The position numbers and the translations under genes are program-made. Positions 1 through 10,038 of a stretch of DNA of 29,778 bases are shown here, piece after piece. Each line of letters begins with the position of its first letter. Position 1 is the stretch's first letter. Below the pieces are notes generated by a model. The model had not been told where the DNA came from. It did no database searches and worked only from the letters and a program-made list of their open reading frames with translations. Source of the DNA: Isoetes engelmannii. Taxonomy: Eukaryota > Streptophyta > Lycopodiopsida > Isoetales > Isoetaceae. The stretch is from the NCBI GenBank assembly GCA_011763485.2, contig JAANSK020002245.1, positions 1 through 29,778 of the forward strand, in the 5' to 3' direction.

Positions 1-645
1 ATGGATAAGGAGATCCCAGAACAAGTGGTCATTCAAAGTGGCTTGTTTTTCTCCCGCTTCAAGCTGCGTCTGTTGAACGCCGTTGACCTCTCTCGTTGGT
101 TTCCCTCTTTCAAGCTCCCGCTCTCCGCCTTGAGTTCTTTTCCTCCCAAAGCCGCGTCCGTCTCTCCTTCTACTTCCTCTGGGTGCCCTGCTATCCCCCC
201 TTCGCTGTCCCCGATGTTTGCTCATCCCTCCTCTCGGTCTGTCACTCAGCAGCCCTCGCCACTCCCAGTTCATCAAGTGGCCTTGACACCAGTTGCCCAG
301 TCCCCTCCGATGCCAACAGTGCCAGCGGCCATCTCTTCGCCCTCGCCTGTTCAGCAGGATTGGATCGAGGTTAGGTCGAGACGCCAGAAGCGCACCCATC
401 ATATTTCTTGGGCTGACCAGGTTGACAATGCTCAGCTGACCTCTGGTGTCGTGGATGATGGAGACTGTCTAGACTGTGCTTCAGACAATTCTCTTGAGGG
501 AGATGTCGCGATGCAGCTAGTTGATCAGCTCGCAATGGTTGTCTTCGATGGCTCGCCTTCACTAGTGCACAAAGCCGCGAAGAGAAGAAAAAAAAAGCAT
601 ATTCATGTTTTCGACTTGGAGTCGGTTCTGAAATTACCTAAATGA
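1..645 (+). mobile_element. Probable C-terminal part of an L1-like LINE ORF1 (gag-like) protein
   Basis: Open frame of 214 codons that runs into the left window edge, so the first ATG need not be the true start. Residues about 40-115 are a Ser/Pro/Val-rich low-complexity linker. They are followed by WIEVRSRRQKR (about 121-131) and a Lys/Arg cluster (KAAKRRKKK, about 192-200) just before the stop. A Pro-rich linker, a 'W-x-E/x-V' motif and a basic tail resemble the C-terminal half of plant LINE ORF1 proteins, which bind the element's RNA. No CCHC knuckle is visible in this part and no ORF2 follows, so the element is truncated. The family assignment is inference from composition and motif; a host Pro-rich protein is the alternative. 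Confidence 0.4.
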
Positions 646-1129
646 AGAGGACATTAGAACCTGCCGCCAAAGAGGAGGGTCGCCCTTGAATGTCTCCAAT
701 AGTAGTGTCATTTGTGGAACTCAAAATGACCACTTTGGATCAGATCATTGCACTCCTTTCTGAATGAGAGAATTAGGGATTTTTGCAGTAGCAAAAAGCT
801 TAGGTAGGGTGGCTTTTTTTGCGCTCAAGCGCCCATTACATCGGCTAAGTGGTGGTTGTGGTGATGGTTTTCCCCTTTTCTATATGCGATGAAAATGGCA
901 TGCATGCAAGAGAACTTTGAATTTTGAGATGTAGTTGTCCTGTTTTAGGAGAGGTTCCACATGGTTAAAAATATTGTAGAGAGAACAGAACATATCTGAT
1001 ACAAATGCACCCAAAGTTTTGAGAGATTTCGAATTTGGTCTCCAATAGGCCATCAGGCCCCCGTTTGTGGAGAGAAAGAGAGGAGAGAGAGAATAGGATA
1101 AAATAGAGGTGTCTATTACTGCGTTGGTT
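646..1129. other. Gene-free stretch
   Basis: No frame with coding character or convincing splice sites was found. The sequence directly after the preceding ORF does not read as a LINE ORF2 start. Confidence 0.5.
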
Positions 1130-1141
1130 GAGAGAGAGAGA

Positions 1142-1193
<52 letters not shown>
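1130..1193. repeat. (GA)n microsatellite
   Basis: 64 bp of almost pure GA dinucleotide, interrupted once by GGG near 1144. It lies downstream of the lipid-transfer gene. The Arg/Glu- and Ser/Leu-repeat frames crossing it are artefacts of the repeat. Confidence 0.95.
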
Positions 1194-1195
<2 letters not shown>

Positions 1196-1466
1196 TTCAC
1201 GTGCTCTGTATTCAGTATTCAGTTTGATGATCTTCAGAAGGTAACAATAATAATAAGACCCACCAAGCTTGCACCAAAAAATGCTGATACGCGGTGGCCC
1301 TTCAAGTTCACTTTCAATGGATGGCACACTTCTCCAAGTGATTAAACAATCTGGAAAGATCATGCTGCCTTTCACCTGATGCCTTCCACCACACAGTTAC
1401 ATATGTCCCCTCATGTCTAGCAATCCCAGATCTGATCGTCACAAATTGTAGTGTCCCAAGAATAAA

Positions 1467-4008
1467 TTATGCAACAACATTTGAGAACTTTCCAGCAAGG
1501 CGGTGTAAGTCTATAACAGGTTCAATAATTTCATCATCCACGTCATCCAGCTTCCTGCTGAGTTTCTGCAACATACGACAAACTTACAATCAAACCTGCA
1601 AAATCACAATCAGGGACAGCATTTGAGTGATTTTCATCCCAAATGTACCCTGTTCAGTGCAGCATCACACTCATGCTCGAGTTGCCGAACATCCTTTATG
1701 GACAGGTCACACCATTCGTCTATCCAAGAAAAACACCGCTTGTGACTCTCCATGAACAATGCTCTCTCTGCCTGTAGAAATTCTAAAGGGTTATCCAGAG
1801 GGTTGGCATTATAAGAGAAATATACGAACTCATCAAAGAAATTTACGGACATTTAGTAGCACATTATACAATTAACTCACAATAAAGAAATTGCACAATG
1901 TCCAAAGATATTTCACAAAATAAAATCATCTTTACTAGTGTGCAAACCAGAGCATTGAGGTGAAAATTCATACCGCAAGAACAGCTTGCTCGATCCGATA
2001 ACCAAAACCCCAATAGGGTGCATCGACAGTTACTAATTTATATGCAGTCATAACTGGATGACAGTAATCCTGGAAATAAAGAACCACAAGTTATTGACAG
2101 AGCTATCCCGATTGAAGTAGACAGCGTAAATCTAACTTGAGGATATTTTTCCCTCATATAAATGCAAGGGACTACATATATAGCTCTGAATTATAAATCC
2201 CTCTAGAAACTTAAAAGCCAAAGATTGTTTTCTAACTCATCCAATGAGGACAAAATATGTATTTATTACTTTCTTAATAGGAAGCAAGCTACCAGTCTAG
2301 TGCATTTCAATGTCATGTTTGAAGCTTTATAGGGGGGATATCACAGGAAAATCTGTCCTTTGCCAAAGGCAAAGCTCACAGAAATAAAACAAGCAAAATC
2401 AACACAAACATGTATGCAAGTAGTTGGCAGCCTGATGCGCAATTTCTCACATGCCTGGAAAGCAAAAGGAAAAGAACAGTACGAACCTGCCAGTCATTGC
2501 TTAGTTTTCCCCGCCCGGTTTTTTTTGATACAAAGGTACTTAAATCAATTGTTGGATCACCACCAACCATGTAATTCCAATAATCTCTAACACCAGCAGC
2601 AATGTCAATTGTTTCCACTTGCCGAATGGCGAGGTTTGCTGCATCAAGATTGTGAACCTGCAGGAGGTGCACCTTTTATAAAATAAATAGAGCCAGCATG
2701 CAGATGAAAATAAGAGGCATCCATACGTTTGCAGAATGTCCATTGTCAGCAACATGGATACTCTCAATTTTGAGACTAAACCTTGGAAAATATGGACACT
2801 GAGCAACGAGAAAGTTAGTAGTGGAAATGGTGAAGATAGCATGCTTTCTAGAAAGGGAACAAGAAAACAGCCATACACACCTTCAACACTGGGAAGCGAT
2901 AAAATGGAACGCCAGGACCCCAATAAAACGATTAGAAACGTCGTTCCCAAAGGGTAAACATTACTAGTAATGCATATAGCTAAACACAATACACAGATAG
3001 AAAAGAAAAATTACCTGTTTTACACTTAGGAAATGCATTCCATGCCTCCTCCTCGAAAACTAATGCATCTGCAGGGGCAATTGCACTCACCCAAGAAGGA
3101 ACCTTGCTGCAGAAAATTTCAGATAAGGGAAAGCACTTAGGGCCAAATCATATAGCCAACATAATAATAGTTTTCAGGAAAAAAGATTGTGTAGGTATCC
3201 ATTATTTGACCTTTCAGTGCAGGCACAGTAGTGCCATGTCTAAATGATAATTACTAAGCAATATTCATAAGAATAGGCTTTGCAATACATTAAGTTACAA
3301 GCTAACGTATATACCTTTGTAAGTAATATAATTTGTGAGTATATTGACCTTTTCCAAACTCTGCATCCTCGAATTCTCTGTTCTCTAGCACTTTTACACC
3401 CTCTTTTCCTGCTGTGTTTTCCTGCTGCATTTTAGTTACCATGTACATTTGCCCCACATGATACTGTTTTGCAAACAGACATCACTATGTGAGTAAGATA
3501 CCCTTAAATATGCCCTAAAAAACAAATGTATTACTTGCAATGGACATACCTCCTCCACACTCAACGGCATTGGAACACGACTGAGACAAAGATTAAGAGA
3601 TGTAAGGAAATTCGGAAATTCCATCTGCAAATAATAACTTTTGACCAGAACAGAAAAATTATGTACATTTTTATCATTGAAAACCTTATAATTTTCCTCA
3701 GAAAGTTATTTCTGAATCTTCCTTTTGTTATTGATACCCCCTTTAACTTCAATTAGGGCAATTCCAGAGATTTGTTGATCATAAAATAAAGTGCACGAAA
3801 CAACCCAACCATTCTCAAGGTTCGCCATCAAAATTCAGACTTCAATCGTCCAAAATGAAATCAAAATAAAACTGTTCTAGGATTATTTACAGACTCCAAA
3901 TCTCAAAACAAAATGCATATCCTGTATCAGAAAAGGGTTTAAACGCAAAATCAATGAACCCAATTACAGGAAAGGATAAAAAGGATACAATTCGATAATT
4001 TGCACCAT
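1467..4008 (-). CDS. Phosphatidylinositol transfer protein, START-like class I type (10 coding exons, 286 aa)
   Basis: Spliced gene. Coding exons 5' to 3' are 4008-3989, 3580-3550, 3463-3315, 3106-3015, 2888-2881, 2798-2727, 2657-2487, 2069-1974, 1771-1649 and 1565-1467. Every junction has GT/AG borders and keeps frame; the total is 861 nt including TAA. The start lies in GCCATGG, a strong plant context, and gives MVQIIEF as in animal PITPs. Family hallmarks: [11 protein letters not shown] (8-18), [10 protein letters not shown] with T59 and K61, [10 protein letters not shown] (88-97) with N90 and C95, [12 protein letters not shown] (about 169-180), [15 protein letters not shown] (190-204), and WIDEW in the C-terminal part. 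T59, K61, N90 and C95 fall at the same numbers as the phospholipid-contact residues known from mammalian PITP-alpha, and the length is close to its 271 aa. Known role of the family: exchange of phosphatidylinositol and phosphatidylcholine between membranes, a cytosolic activity that supports phosphoinositide signalling. Tyr200-Trp201 replaces the Trp-Trp membrane-insertion pair of mammals. No frame damage was seen. Confidence 0.93.
2881..2888 (-). other. 8-nt coding microexon (exon 5 of the PITP gene)
   Basis: On the minus strand the 8 bases TGTTGAAG lie between an acceptor ending CCCAG and a donor GTGTGT. Joined to the last G of the upstream exon they encode V98-L99-K100, and they restore frame into the next exon (CPYF). 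Without these bases the two flanking exons are out of phase, so the microexon is required for an intact protein. Confidence 0.8.
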
Positions 4009-4210
4009 GGCAGCTCCGAGGAATACGGGCTGATCGATGGAGCAAGCCGCCAGAGGAAGTAAAGCATAAAAAAAAATAAGAAATCAGGAAGAATGTGAGC
4101 TCTCCGGATCTAGAGACGGATTTAACATATCGATCGGAGTGCTAGAAGACAGGGAATCGAAGGGGGCGGCTCCGTGGACGAATGTTCCCTTTAGAATGAA
4201 CTAAAGGGAA
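4009..4210 (-). promoter_or_regulatory. 5' flank of the PITP gene, with a perfect inverted repeat
   Basis: About 200 bp upstream of the PITP start codon, where the leader and core promoter should lie. No clear TATA box was found. A perfect 10-bp inverted repeat with a 6-nt loop sits at 4185-4210 (arms 4185-4194 and 4201-4210), directly next to a LINE 3' remnant. The element's role is unknown. Confidence 0.35.
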
Positions 4211-4425
4211 AACATGCCAAATGGGCTACCCTCCCTTTTTTTTTCTTTTTTTGAGTTGGAATGTGGTGGCCATGTTCTTTAAGTTGCCCCCTTGCCCTCT
4301 CATTTCTCATGCACCTTCACATGAATGTGTAATTGTTGTTTTCTCTTGTACACCTCCCATAGCCCAATTGGCCTCGGTGGACGATAAAAGTTATTTTACT
4401 TCTACTTTTTTTTTTTTACGTGTAT
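4211..4425 (+). mobile_element. LINE 3'-end remnant, copy 1
   Basis: Positions 4345-4400 share a motif with two other places in the window (7351-7400 and 8531-8577, both minus): TTGTAC, then CCCATAGCCC/AATTGGCC, then CCTCNGTGGACGATAAAA, then a T-rich tail. A 3'-anchored conserved end with variable T/A-rich tails at several sites is typical of 5'-truncated LINE insertions. The left boundary is an estimate, because only the 3' part can be compared. Confidence 0.6.
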
Positions 4426-4900
4426 AGTTGTAATCGAATATATGGGTATATATATCACCATATCTATGGGTATATACGGATATCTACATGGAATATGATT
4501 TTATGGATTAAGAGTAACCCAGCCAAAACATGAAATAAGAGAAATTTGCCCATAAGCTACGGCTTGTTGTGGACGTTAGAACTCATTATTATTATTATTT
4601 GTCACTTTGAAAAAAACTTGTCTGCTGGCCACATGGCACAACTTGGTTGGACCTCGTGCACCATAACTTTATGCTTTACACTCGGTCTTTTGCTAGAAGA
4701 TTTGTCCATAACTTTATGCCTTGCACTACACGTTACATATAAAGGATATAAAGGACCTAGAAGTAAACATGTGTCTGTCGTTGCCACGCCCGATAGAATT
4801 GTGTATCGTGTCATGGTAGCATTATAGCTATGTGAGACATTATAGAAGATGACAATTTTACTGCTTCTTTGGTATTAGTTGTGTACATACATTTCACTTA
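4426..4900. other. AT-rich spacer with no gene
   Basis: Contains TATATA-rich stretches, a short (ATT)n run near 4583-4600, and an approximate direct repeat of about 21 bp around 'ccataactttatg' at 4661 and 4708. The 93-codon plus-strand frame here has no recognisable domain. Confidence 0.4.
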
Positions 4901-6412
4901 TAATCTGTGTGGAAGCCTTAGGTTAGGGTTGTTATTATGGATAAATCATCCATATGGCTAAATCGTGGTCCTTCGAGCCAACACCAAACTGGCATATTCC
5001 ACAAACTAAATCCTAGCAACTGATTTACTTTTATAGCTAGATCTAGAGTTGCAGGATATCCGGCTCTATCACACTTTTTCCCTTAGTGTTGGTGGCAGTT
5101 TTATCAGTTTGGTTGCATAGTGGGTTTGCAGAAGAGCCTTCAAAAAGACTCAGCACATCTTTTGCCAGAAGGGGCCATGGCAGAAGGTCCTAGATCTTTC
5201 TGACAGCTTCCAGAACTTGCTGATTCGCCTGGTGGCTATTAGACTCAGGAGCTTTACAGGCGAGCTTCTCAGGTATGCTTCCTACTGTTAGCTTTCTATT
5301 TTTTTGTTTCGAGAGCTAGACCATTCCACCTTGGACTTTCCCCTTTTTTTATGGATGGTCTAGCTTCTCTCTGAATCTGGATGGGCTTCCATCAATCTGG
5401 ATATGTGTTTGCCTTGAGCAAGCGTGAAAATCTCTGGTTATCTGGGGGAAGGCAGAGGCCATTCTTGACTTTCTATTAGATTTAGTCTTGTAGTTCAGGA
5501 TCTGGAGGGAGGTGGGAGCGAGGAGATAATATGGGTTTTTAATATGTGGTCTGGGTTCAGTTAAGTAAGGTCGAGTCAGCAGGTTAGAGTAAGAGGAATA
5601 GGGATTTTTTCATTGGTGATCTAAGTATAAGGATGAGTCATCAGGTTAGAGTATATCAGAGTATTGCTAGTTGTTGCTTGTTGTTATGCTGAGAGCTTGC
5701 CGAAAGCGAGAAGGATAGGAAGCAGAGAAGGCAATAAATAAGGGAAGAACCATGTGAATGGACAATTGTATGGGAATATATACATTGGGTAGTGTATAGG
5801 TGGGTCCTGGGGATTCGTGGATAGGCAGGACGTCCAGTTGTCTTAGCAGTTGGGTGTGCATTTGTCATTTAAGTAATGATAGGTTTGTTACTTTTGATGG
5901 CCTCTGCTTGCCCCAACCAGTCCCTTAGCAGAGCCTGACAGCTGGTGTAATGAATCCCATTTCGCTTAGTAGTAGCCTAGAGCTGTCTGTGATAGACGGG
6001 CGTTCTTGCTCCTTGCTCCTCAGGTATCTAGCGAAGGGCTGGAATCCATTTTTGCGTCATTTATAGCGGCGTTCTTTTTCTGGATCTTGCGGACATGCGA
6101 GCATTTAGCGACTGGGGACACCCAGGCCGACCCTCAGACGGTCATCTGAAGTAGCAAGTCCAGGTTCTTCACGTGGGTAGCATGATGTCCTCCCGCTGTG
6201 GCGGACTGGGTTCTTCCAGGACCCCATGCGTGTTGTAGGGGCAGCATATGCGGAGGGATCTTTGTGGGCCCCGGCTCTGGAGTAGTGCCTGTGAAGAAGT
6301 GAGTATAGAGACCCCTTCGTGGTCTCCTCCTATAGTAGCAGGTATGAAAGGAGTGCAAGAGTCTGCTATGGGTATGGCCATCCCTCCAACTCGCGGACAA
6401 AAAAAAAAAAAA
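4901..6412. other. Unassigned segment, GC-richer toward its right end, ending in A14
   Basis: Base composition rises from typical AT-rich DNA to a clearly GC-richer stretch at about 5880-6398. That stretch contains short self-complementary blocks, for example GAGACC...GGTCTC near 6310-6330. It ends abruptly in 14 A residues (6399-6412). A poly(A) end on the plus strand suggests a retroposed RNA copy, for example a LINE 3' part, SINE or processed transcript. No ORF with a recognisable domain was found and no target-site duplication could be identified by eye. Confidence 0.35.
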
Positions 6413-7251
6413 CAAACTTATCACATGAATTACCAATGGTTCATCTTAATGAACACAAAAATACATAAACTGCCCCTCAGAGTTTGAACCTGAGTATCAC
6501 CATTAAGCATTAATAGGATTATCACCATTGAGCATTAACATAATGGATCCATCATATATTTTTCATAAAACCTGCTTCAGATTCATTAAGTCGGCATTAA
6601 GCCGACAAGAAACCCTGCTTCATTAAGCTGGCAAGAATAGACAAGAACAATGGCGATGGTGGACATAGGCGATTTTGATCTTGGCCGACCTAGCTTCCAG
6701 GTTATCTTTCGGATCATCTTAGGATCATGTTAGGGTTATCGGCCGGTTTAGAGCAAGCAGAGAGGTGTGATGGATTTTTGAGCAATGTCTAAGTTTGCGT
6801 TATAGGAGTAGGTAGCAGCAGCAATTTGGGCATTTTCTCAGGCATGGAATTTTCTCAGGCTTATTTCCAGCATATTTCTTAAGAATTTCTTCAATCGTAT
6901 ATAGATTCATTAATGCAGGTTGTTCAAGAGCACAACTTGTTTTTTACGGGTTCGGGACTGGTTGTATTGGGATGATCCATCCCAACATGCAATTCTCCAA
7001 ACATGTTAGACAATCAAGAAGTGATGATGCGGACTAGTTAACATGGATCCTTCTAGAAGAGGAAACCATTTCGGTTTTTCTTTTCAGGATTACTACCGTA
7101 AAAGGAAGCCGGACCTTGGAGAGTGAAACAAAGATTTTCAATTTAGGTACATGTTCTTACTCTTTCTCATGCCATTCTTTCTTTCTAGCGCAGGCTTCTA
7201 GTTTATTAAGACCAAGAACAGAATAGAATCTGATCTGGCAGGTAATGCTTT
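6413..7251. other. Gene-free stretch with small repeats
   Basis: Includes an approximate 36-bp tandem pair around 6497-6545 ('atcaccatt[a/g]agcatta') and a small hairpin GTCGGC-attaa-GCCGAC at about 6590-6606. No coding evidence. Confidence 0.4.
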
Positions 7252-7321
7252 GTGCTTTTGATTCTTGCAAGAGCAGCTAGTGTTTTCTGCTTTTGATTCT
7301 TGCAAGAGCAGCTAGTGTTTT
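7252..7321. repeat. Two-copy 35-bp tandem duplication
   Basis: Positions 7252-7286 and 7287-7321 are the same 35-bp unit with one difference near the start (TGTGC versus TCTGC). It lies just beyond the 3' tail of the neighbouring minus-strand LINE. Confidence 0.9.
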
Positions 7322-7329
7322 GTGCCTTT

Positions 7330-8200
7330 GAGAATACAATAGAATAGAATAAGATTTTTATCGTCCACGGAGGCCAATTGGCCTATGGGACCTGTACAAG
7401 GCAAACATCAAGCGTATTACAGCCCGGATGAAAAAACCCCCTAGGGAAAAACCGTGGCAGCAATGCGCTTGCTGGTATACAAAACAACGGGATGTCACCC
7501 CAAGCTAAGTGGACAAAGTGAAGGCCTTCACAGGGAAGAGGGACAGAGCCGATGTCGTTTGTCTAGGGCCTCCTGAAGATATGATCCATGAGTTCCTACC
7601 GGTTCAGCGTTGAGCAGGAGAAGGAGTGGCTATCCCGGGATCACCAACTGTCGGTACCGTGCTCTAATCTGTTCATAGGAGGGGCATGTTTGCAGAGGAT
7701 GGCGCTCGTCCTCAAGGACCCCCTGGTGGCAGCACTGACAAGTCCTGTCCTCAAACGCTTCCCTTGCCCATCACCCAGTCTCAATTCGGAGGTGGTGCCC
7801 TCCCGTTCGGATGGAGGCGATCAGCCTACACTTTTTCATGGAGAGGGGGGTCAGCAGGTACTGCTGGGGCCCCCGCTTAAGCATGGGATTCACTTGTTCT
7901 CTGTAATGCCCGAGCTTGACCTGTGCCAGGGCCTCGACGTCCCATAGTTTGCCAAGGAAGCAGGTGTCCAGGTAGGCCTTCAGCTCGTCGTGGTCCTTCT
8001 TCGTGTGGACTCGTACGCACCTGTGTGTCTGGACTTTCCATTGAAACAACCATTGTGCATGTTTGTCTTTCCAACAGGCTTTGAGGCATTGTGGGCCTAT
8101 TGCGACCGCCAAGGCTGCTCTTGGTAGTCGGTCTTCATCCATCCGAGAAATAAGCAGGGGCTGCCACAACCCATCCAAACATGACTCCATACGTACCTAA
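7330..8200 (-). mobile_element. 5'-truncated LINE with degenerate C-terminus of ORF2 (copy 2)
   Basis: Read on the minus strand, an open frame from 8190 to 7771 ends GGHHLRIETG, then TGA, then resumes in the same frame: WAREAFEDRT, a C-x2-C pair (CQCC), LEDERH and TCPSYEQIRARY, with a stop near 7636. 'RIETG-stop-W' matches the HRLRIETGRW block that precedes the zinc-binding end of many LINE reverse transcriptases. The TGA is therefore most likely a CGA-to-TGA transition. The pattern C-x2-C ... EDE-x-H ... C-P-x-Y is that of the RT C-terminal zinc-binding region. A non-coding 3' UTR follows to the shared LINE end motif (7351-7400) and a TTATTC-type tail (about 7330-7350). The upstream end near 8200 is truncated. 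Confidence 0.72.
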
Positions 8201-8245
8201 AAATCCATTGCCCATCCAAAAAAAATACAAACGTACAATTTGTCT

Positions 8246-8273
8246 CACACACACACACACATACACACACACA
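8246..8273. repeat. (CA)n microsatellite
   Basis: 28 bp of CA repeat with one T interruption at 8262, beside the truncated end of the LINE fragment. Confidence 0.95.
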
Positions 8274-8514
8274 GCCCATATGGTTTGCAAGCCATTGGAA
8301 AATGGGGAGTTTGATCCTTGCGTCCAAGACTATGCTCTCAAAGTTATATGGTATGGCATGGATGAAGACAATAATGCCCTACCAAAGTGTGGGGGGATTA
8401 TATATTGAGGAGGCACTCATAATGTCATTGTAAAGTGGAGCATTTTGTTAATGTCGAACATTTGATATAAAGTTAAGATTTTGGGTCCTAATAAGTTGAA
8501 TTTTAGAAACGTTA
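8274..8514. other. Short spacer without a recognised gene
   Basis: A plus-strand frame continues from the CA repeat to 8408, but it has no domain and its first third is repeat-derived. Confidence 0.4.
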
Positions 8515-8600
8515 GAAGGAAGGAAGGAAGAATATTTTAACGTCCACGGAGGCCAAAGGCCTATGAGATGGTACATGCCCAAAGAAGCATCTAACATAAG
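8515..8600 (-). mobile_element. LINE 3'-end remnant, copy 3
   Basis: On the minus strand it ends CATAGGCCTTTGGCC, then CTCCGTGGACG, then TTAAAAT, followed by a TTCC-repeat tail (8515-8530). The core (8531-8577) matches copies 1 and 2. Only the extreme 3' end can be identified; the upstream limit is uncertain. Confidence 0.55.
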
Positions 8601-8787
8601 AAAGTCAAGAAGGAGAAAGGAGTTTTTTTTCGGAAGACACGAAACACAAAGAATCGCCAAATTTGACCAACCTATAAAGAGCTTTATAAATGCAGAGATA
8701 ATACTTAAGAATGAGTATAAATCATAAAATTTTTGTTTCCGAATGCTCTTCTTAAAAAAAAAGTCCAAATCAAAACTAATATTTTCA

Positions 8788-8921
8788 GTAGGGAGTTGCA
8801 GTGTTGTGGAGTGTTGAGGTATCGCTGTCTCTTTGGGGCAGTTCTCTTTCTCCTCACTCGGCTTATAACATTATCATTCTTTTAATATATTGGTGATTCA
8901 GTTATTCAAAAAAAAAAAAAA
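8788..8921 (+). mobile_element. 134-bp poly(A) retroposon insertion (5'-truncated LINE-like) with 16-bp TSD
   Basis: Flanked by identical 16-bp repeats AAAACTAATATTTTCA at 8772-8787 and 8922-8937. The insert ends in a run of A after TTAATATATTGGTGATTCAG..., which resembles the AT-rich 3' end of plant L1-type LINEs. The homologous site in the second segment copy (15673-15688) holds a single uninterrupted copy of the 16-mer: the empty site. Retroposition after the segment was duplicated is therefore directly supported. Confidence 0.88.
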
Positions 8922-9195
8922 AAAACTAATATTTTCATAGGGTTGTGAAGGAGCTAATTGTTTATCACGGTGATATAACATGAGGCTCTGTGGCATACTA
9001 CAAGAGGTACTTCCTCGTCCCATCTATCTCCTAACCTAGAATGTGATAAAATGTCGAGGAATACAATAAAAAATAGAATATACTCAAGTCCTTCAATTTG
9101 GACAATAATAAAACAATTTATTCGAGATCGAACTTCGCTTTGAAGAAGCAGCAGAGCATTTGCTGAAAATGGGTCACAATTGGACTTATCAATTT

Positions 9196-9390
9196 GATCC
9201 AATTAAAAGACCCACATATTTGATCTTGGTTTGGGAAATTTATTGGGCGTAATCGGCCAGTTTCCTGTTGGATCTAGCTCAGCCTACCAGCATCAAATCG
9301 ATCCAATTAAATATATATCTTTGATCTTTCTTCAGGAAACTTTTGGATCTAATAGGCAAGTCTTCTGCTGGATCTAGCCCCGCCTACCAG
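9196..9390. repeat. Degenerate 104-bp tandem pair
   Basis: Two units starting at 9196 and 9300, each opening GATCCAATTAAA and closing with TGGATCTAGC..CCTACCAG. The same pair occurs in the second segment copy (about 15985-16160), so the repeat predates the segmental duplication. Its position before LINE ORF1-like sequence would fit 5' UTR subrepeats of a LINE; that is inference. Confidence 0.7.
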
Positions 9391-9806
9391 CTACATAGTA
9401 TCCCCCATTCCTACTAGACGTACCAAGAAAAATAGCTATTTTTAGCAAGAAAAAATTCTTGCTAATTCTGAACATTCCAGAAGTGGAGGTAAAAAGTGTG
9501 AATATAGAGCAAGAAGCAAAGGATTTAATCCAAGGCCGGGAAACAGAGGCAGTATGTAGGCGCGCACGAGCTATGGCTATGGCTATGGAGATCCATATAA
9601 CTGACCACTGTTTTAGCAACTCTATGTAGATCACATAGAGCTTCACACAGTAGCTTACAAGACTTCCTCGGAATTTCTCGAACCCAAGTCTCTGATGCAC
9701 ACTACCTATGTACATCTCTAGGACCTGAACCCCGCCTTCTAAGACACTTAATGTTTAGGATATGTTCTCTCTTCAAATTTCGGTTGATTGTCATCCAGAC
9801 AGATCA

Positions 9807-10038
9807 CCATTTGTTTTCATACAATTGGACCTTCTAAAACCATTGCCTCTTGAACTCATCTTCCACCATTTGTTTTTATACAATTGGACCTTCTAAAACC
9901 ATTGCCTCTTGAACTCATCACCATTTGTTTTCATACAATTGGACCTTCTAAAACCATTGCCTCTTGAACTCATCTTCCACCATTTGTTTTTATACAATTG
10001 GACCTTCTAAAACCATTGCCTCTTGAACTCATCTTCCA
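9807..10038. repeat. Minisatellite: four units forming two 114-bp dimers
   Basis: Units start at 9807, 9866, 9921 and 9980 (spacing 59, 55 and 59 bp). Units 1 and 3 have TTTTCAT, units 2 and 4 have TTTTTAT, and unit 2 lacks the CTTCC block. The array therefore grew by doubling a 59+55-bp dimer. The homologous site in the second segment copy (about 16415-16480) holds one unit, resembling unit 4. Confidence 0.9.

Noticed and set aside
1109-1375. Arg/Glu-repeat and Ser/Leu-repeat ORFs over the GA tract
   Set aside because: Both come from translating the (GA)n/(TC)n microsatellite.
2360-2989. Short ORFs on both strands between 2.36 and 2.99 kb
   Set aside because: They are shadows of, or read through introns around, the PITP exons; the spliced model explains the region.
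3436-3630. [15 protein letters not shown] as an alternative PITP N-terminus
   Set aside because: That stretch is intron ending in a classic TTTGTCTCAG acceptor; splicing from 3989 gives the canonical MVQIIEFRV start in frame.
6248-6487. Plus-strand ORF across the A14 tract
   Set aside because: It includes the homopolymer as a Lys run and has no domain; not a supported gene.
9655-9690. tRNA-derived SINE B-box (GGGTTCGAGAAATTCC on minus)
   Set aside because: Only a partial B-box match, with no A-box at the right distance and no tRNA fold.
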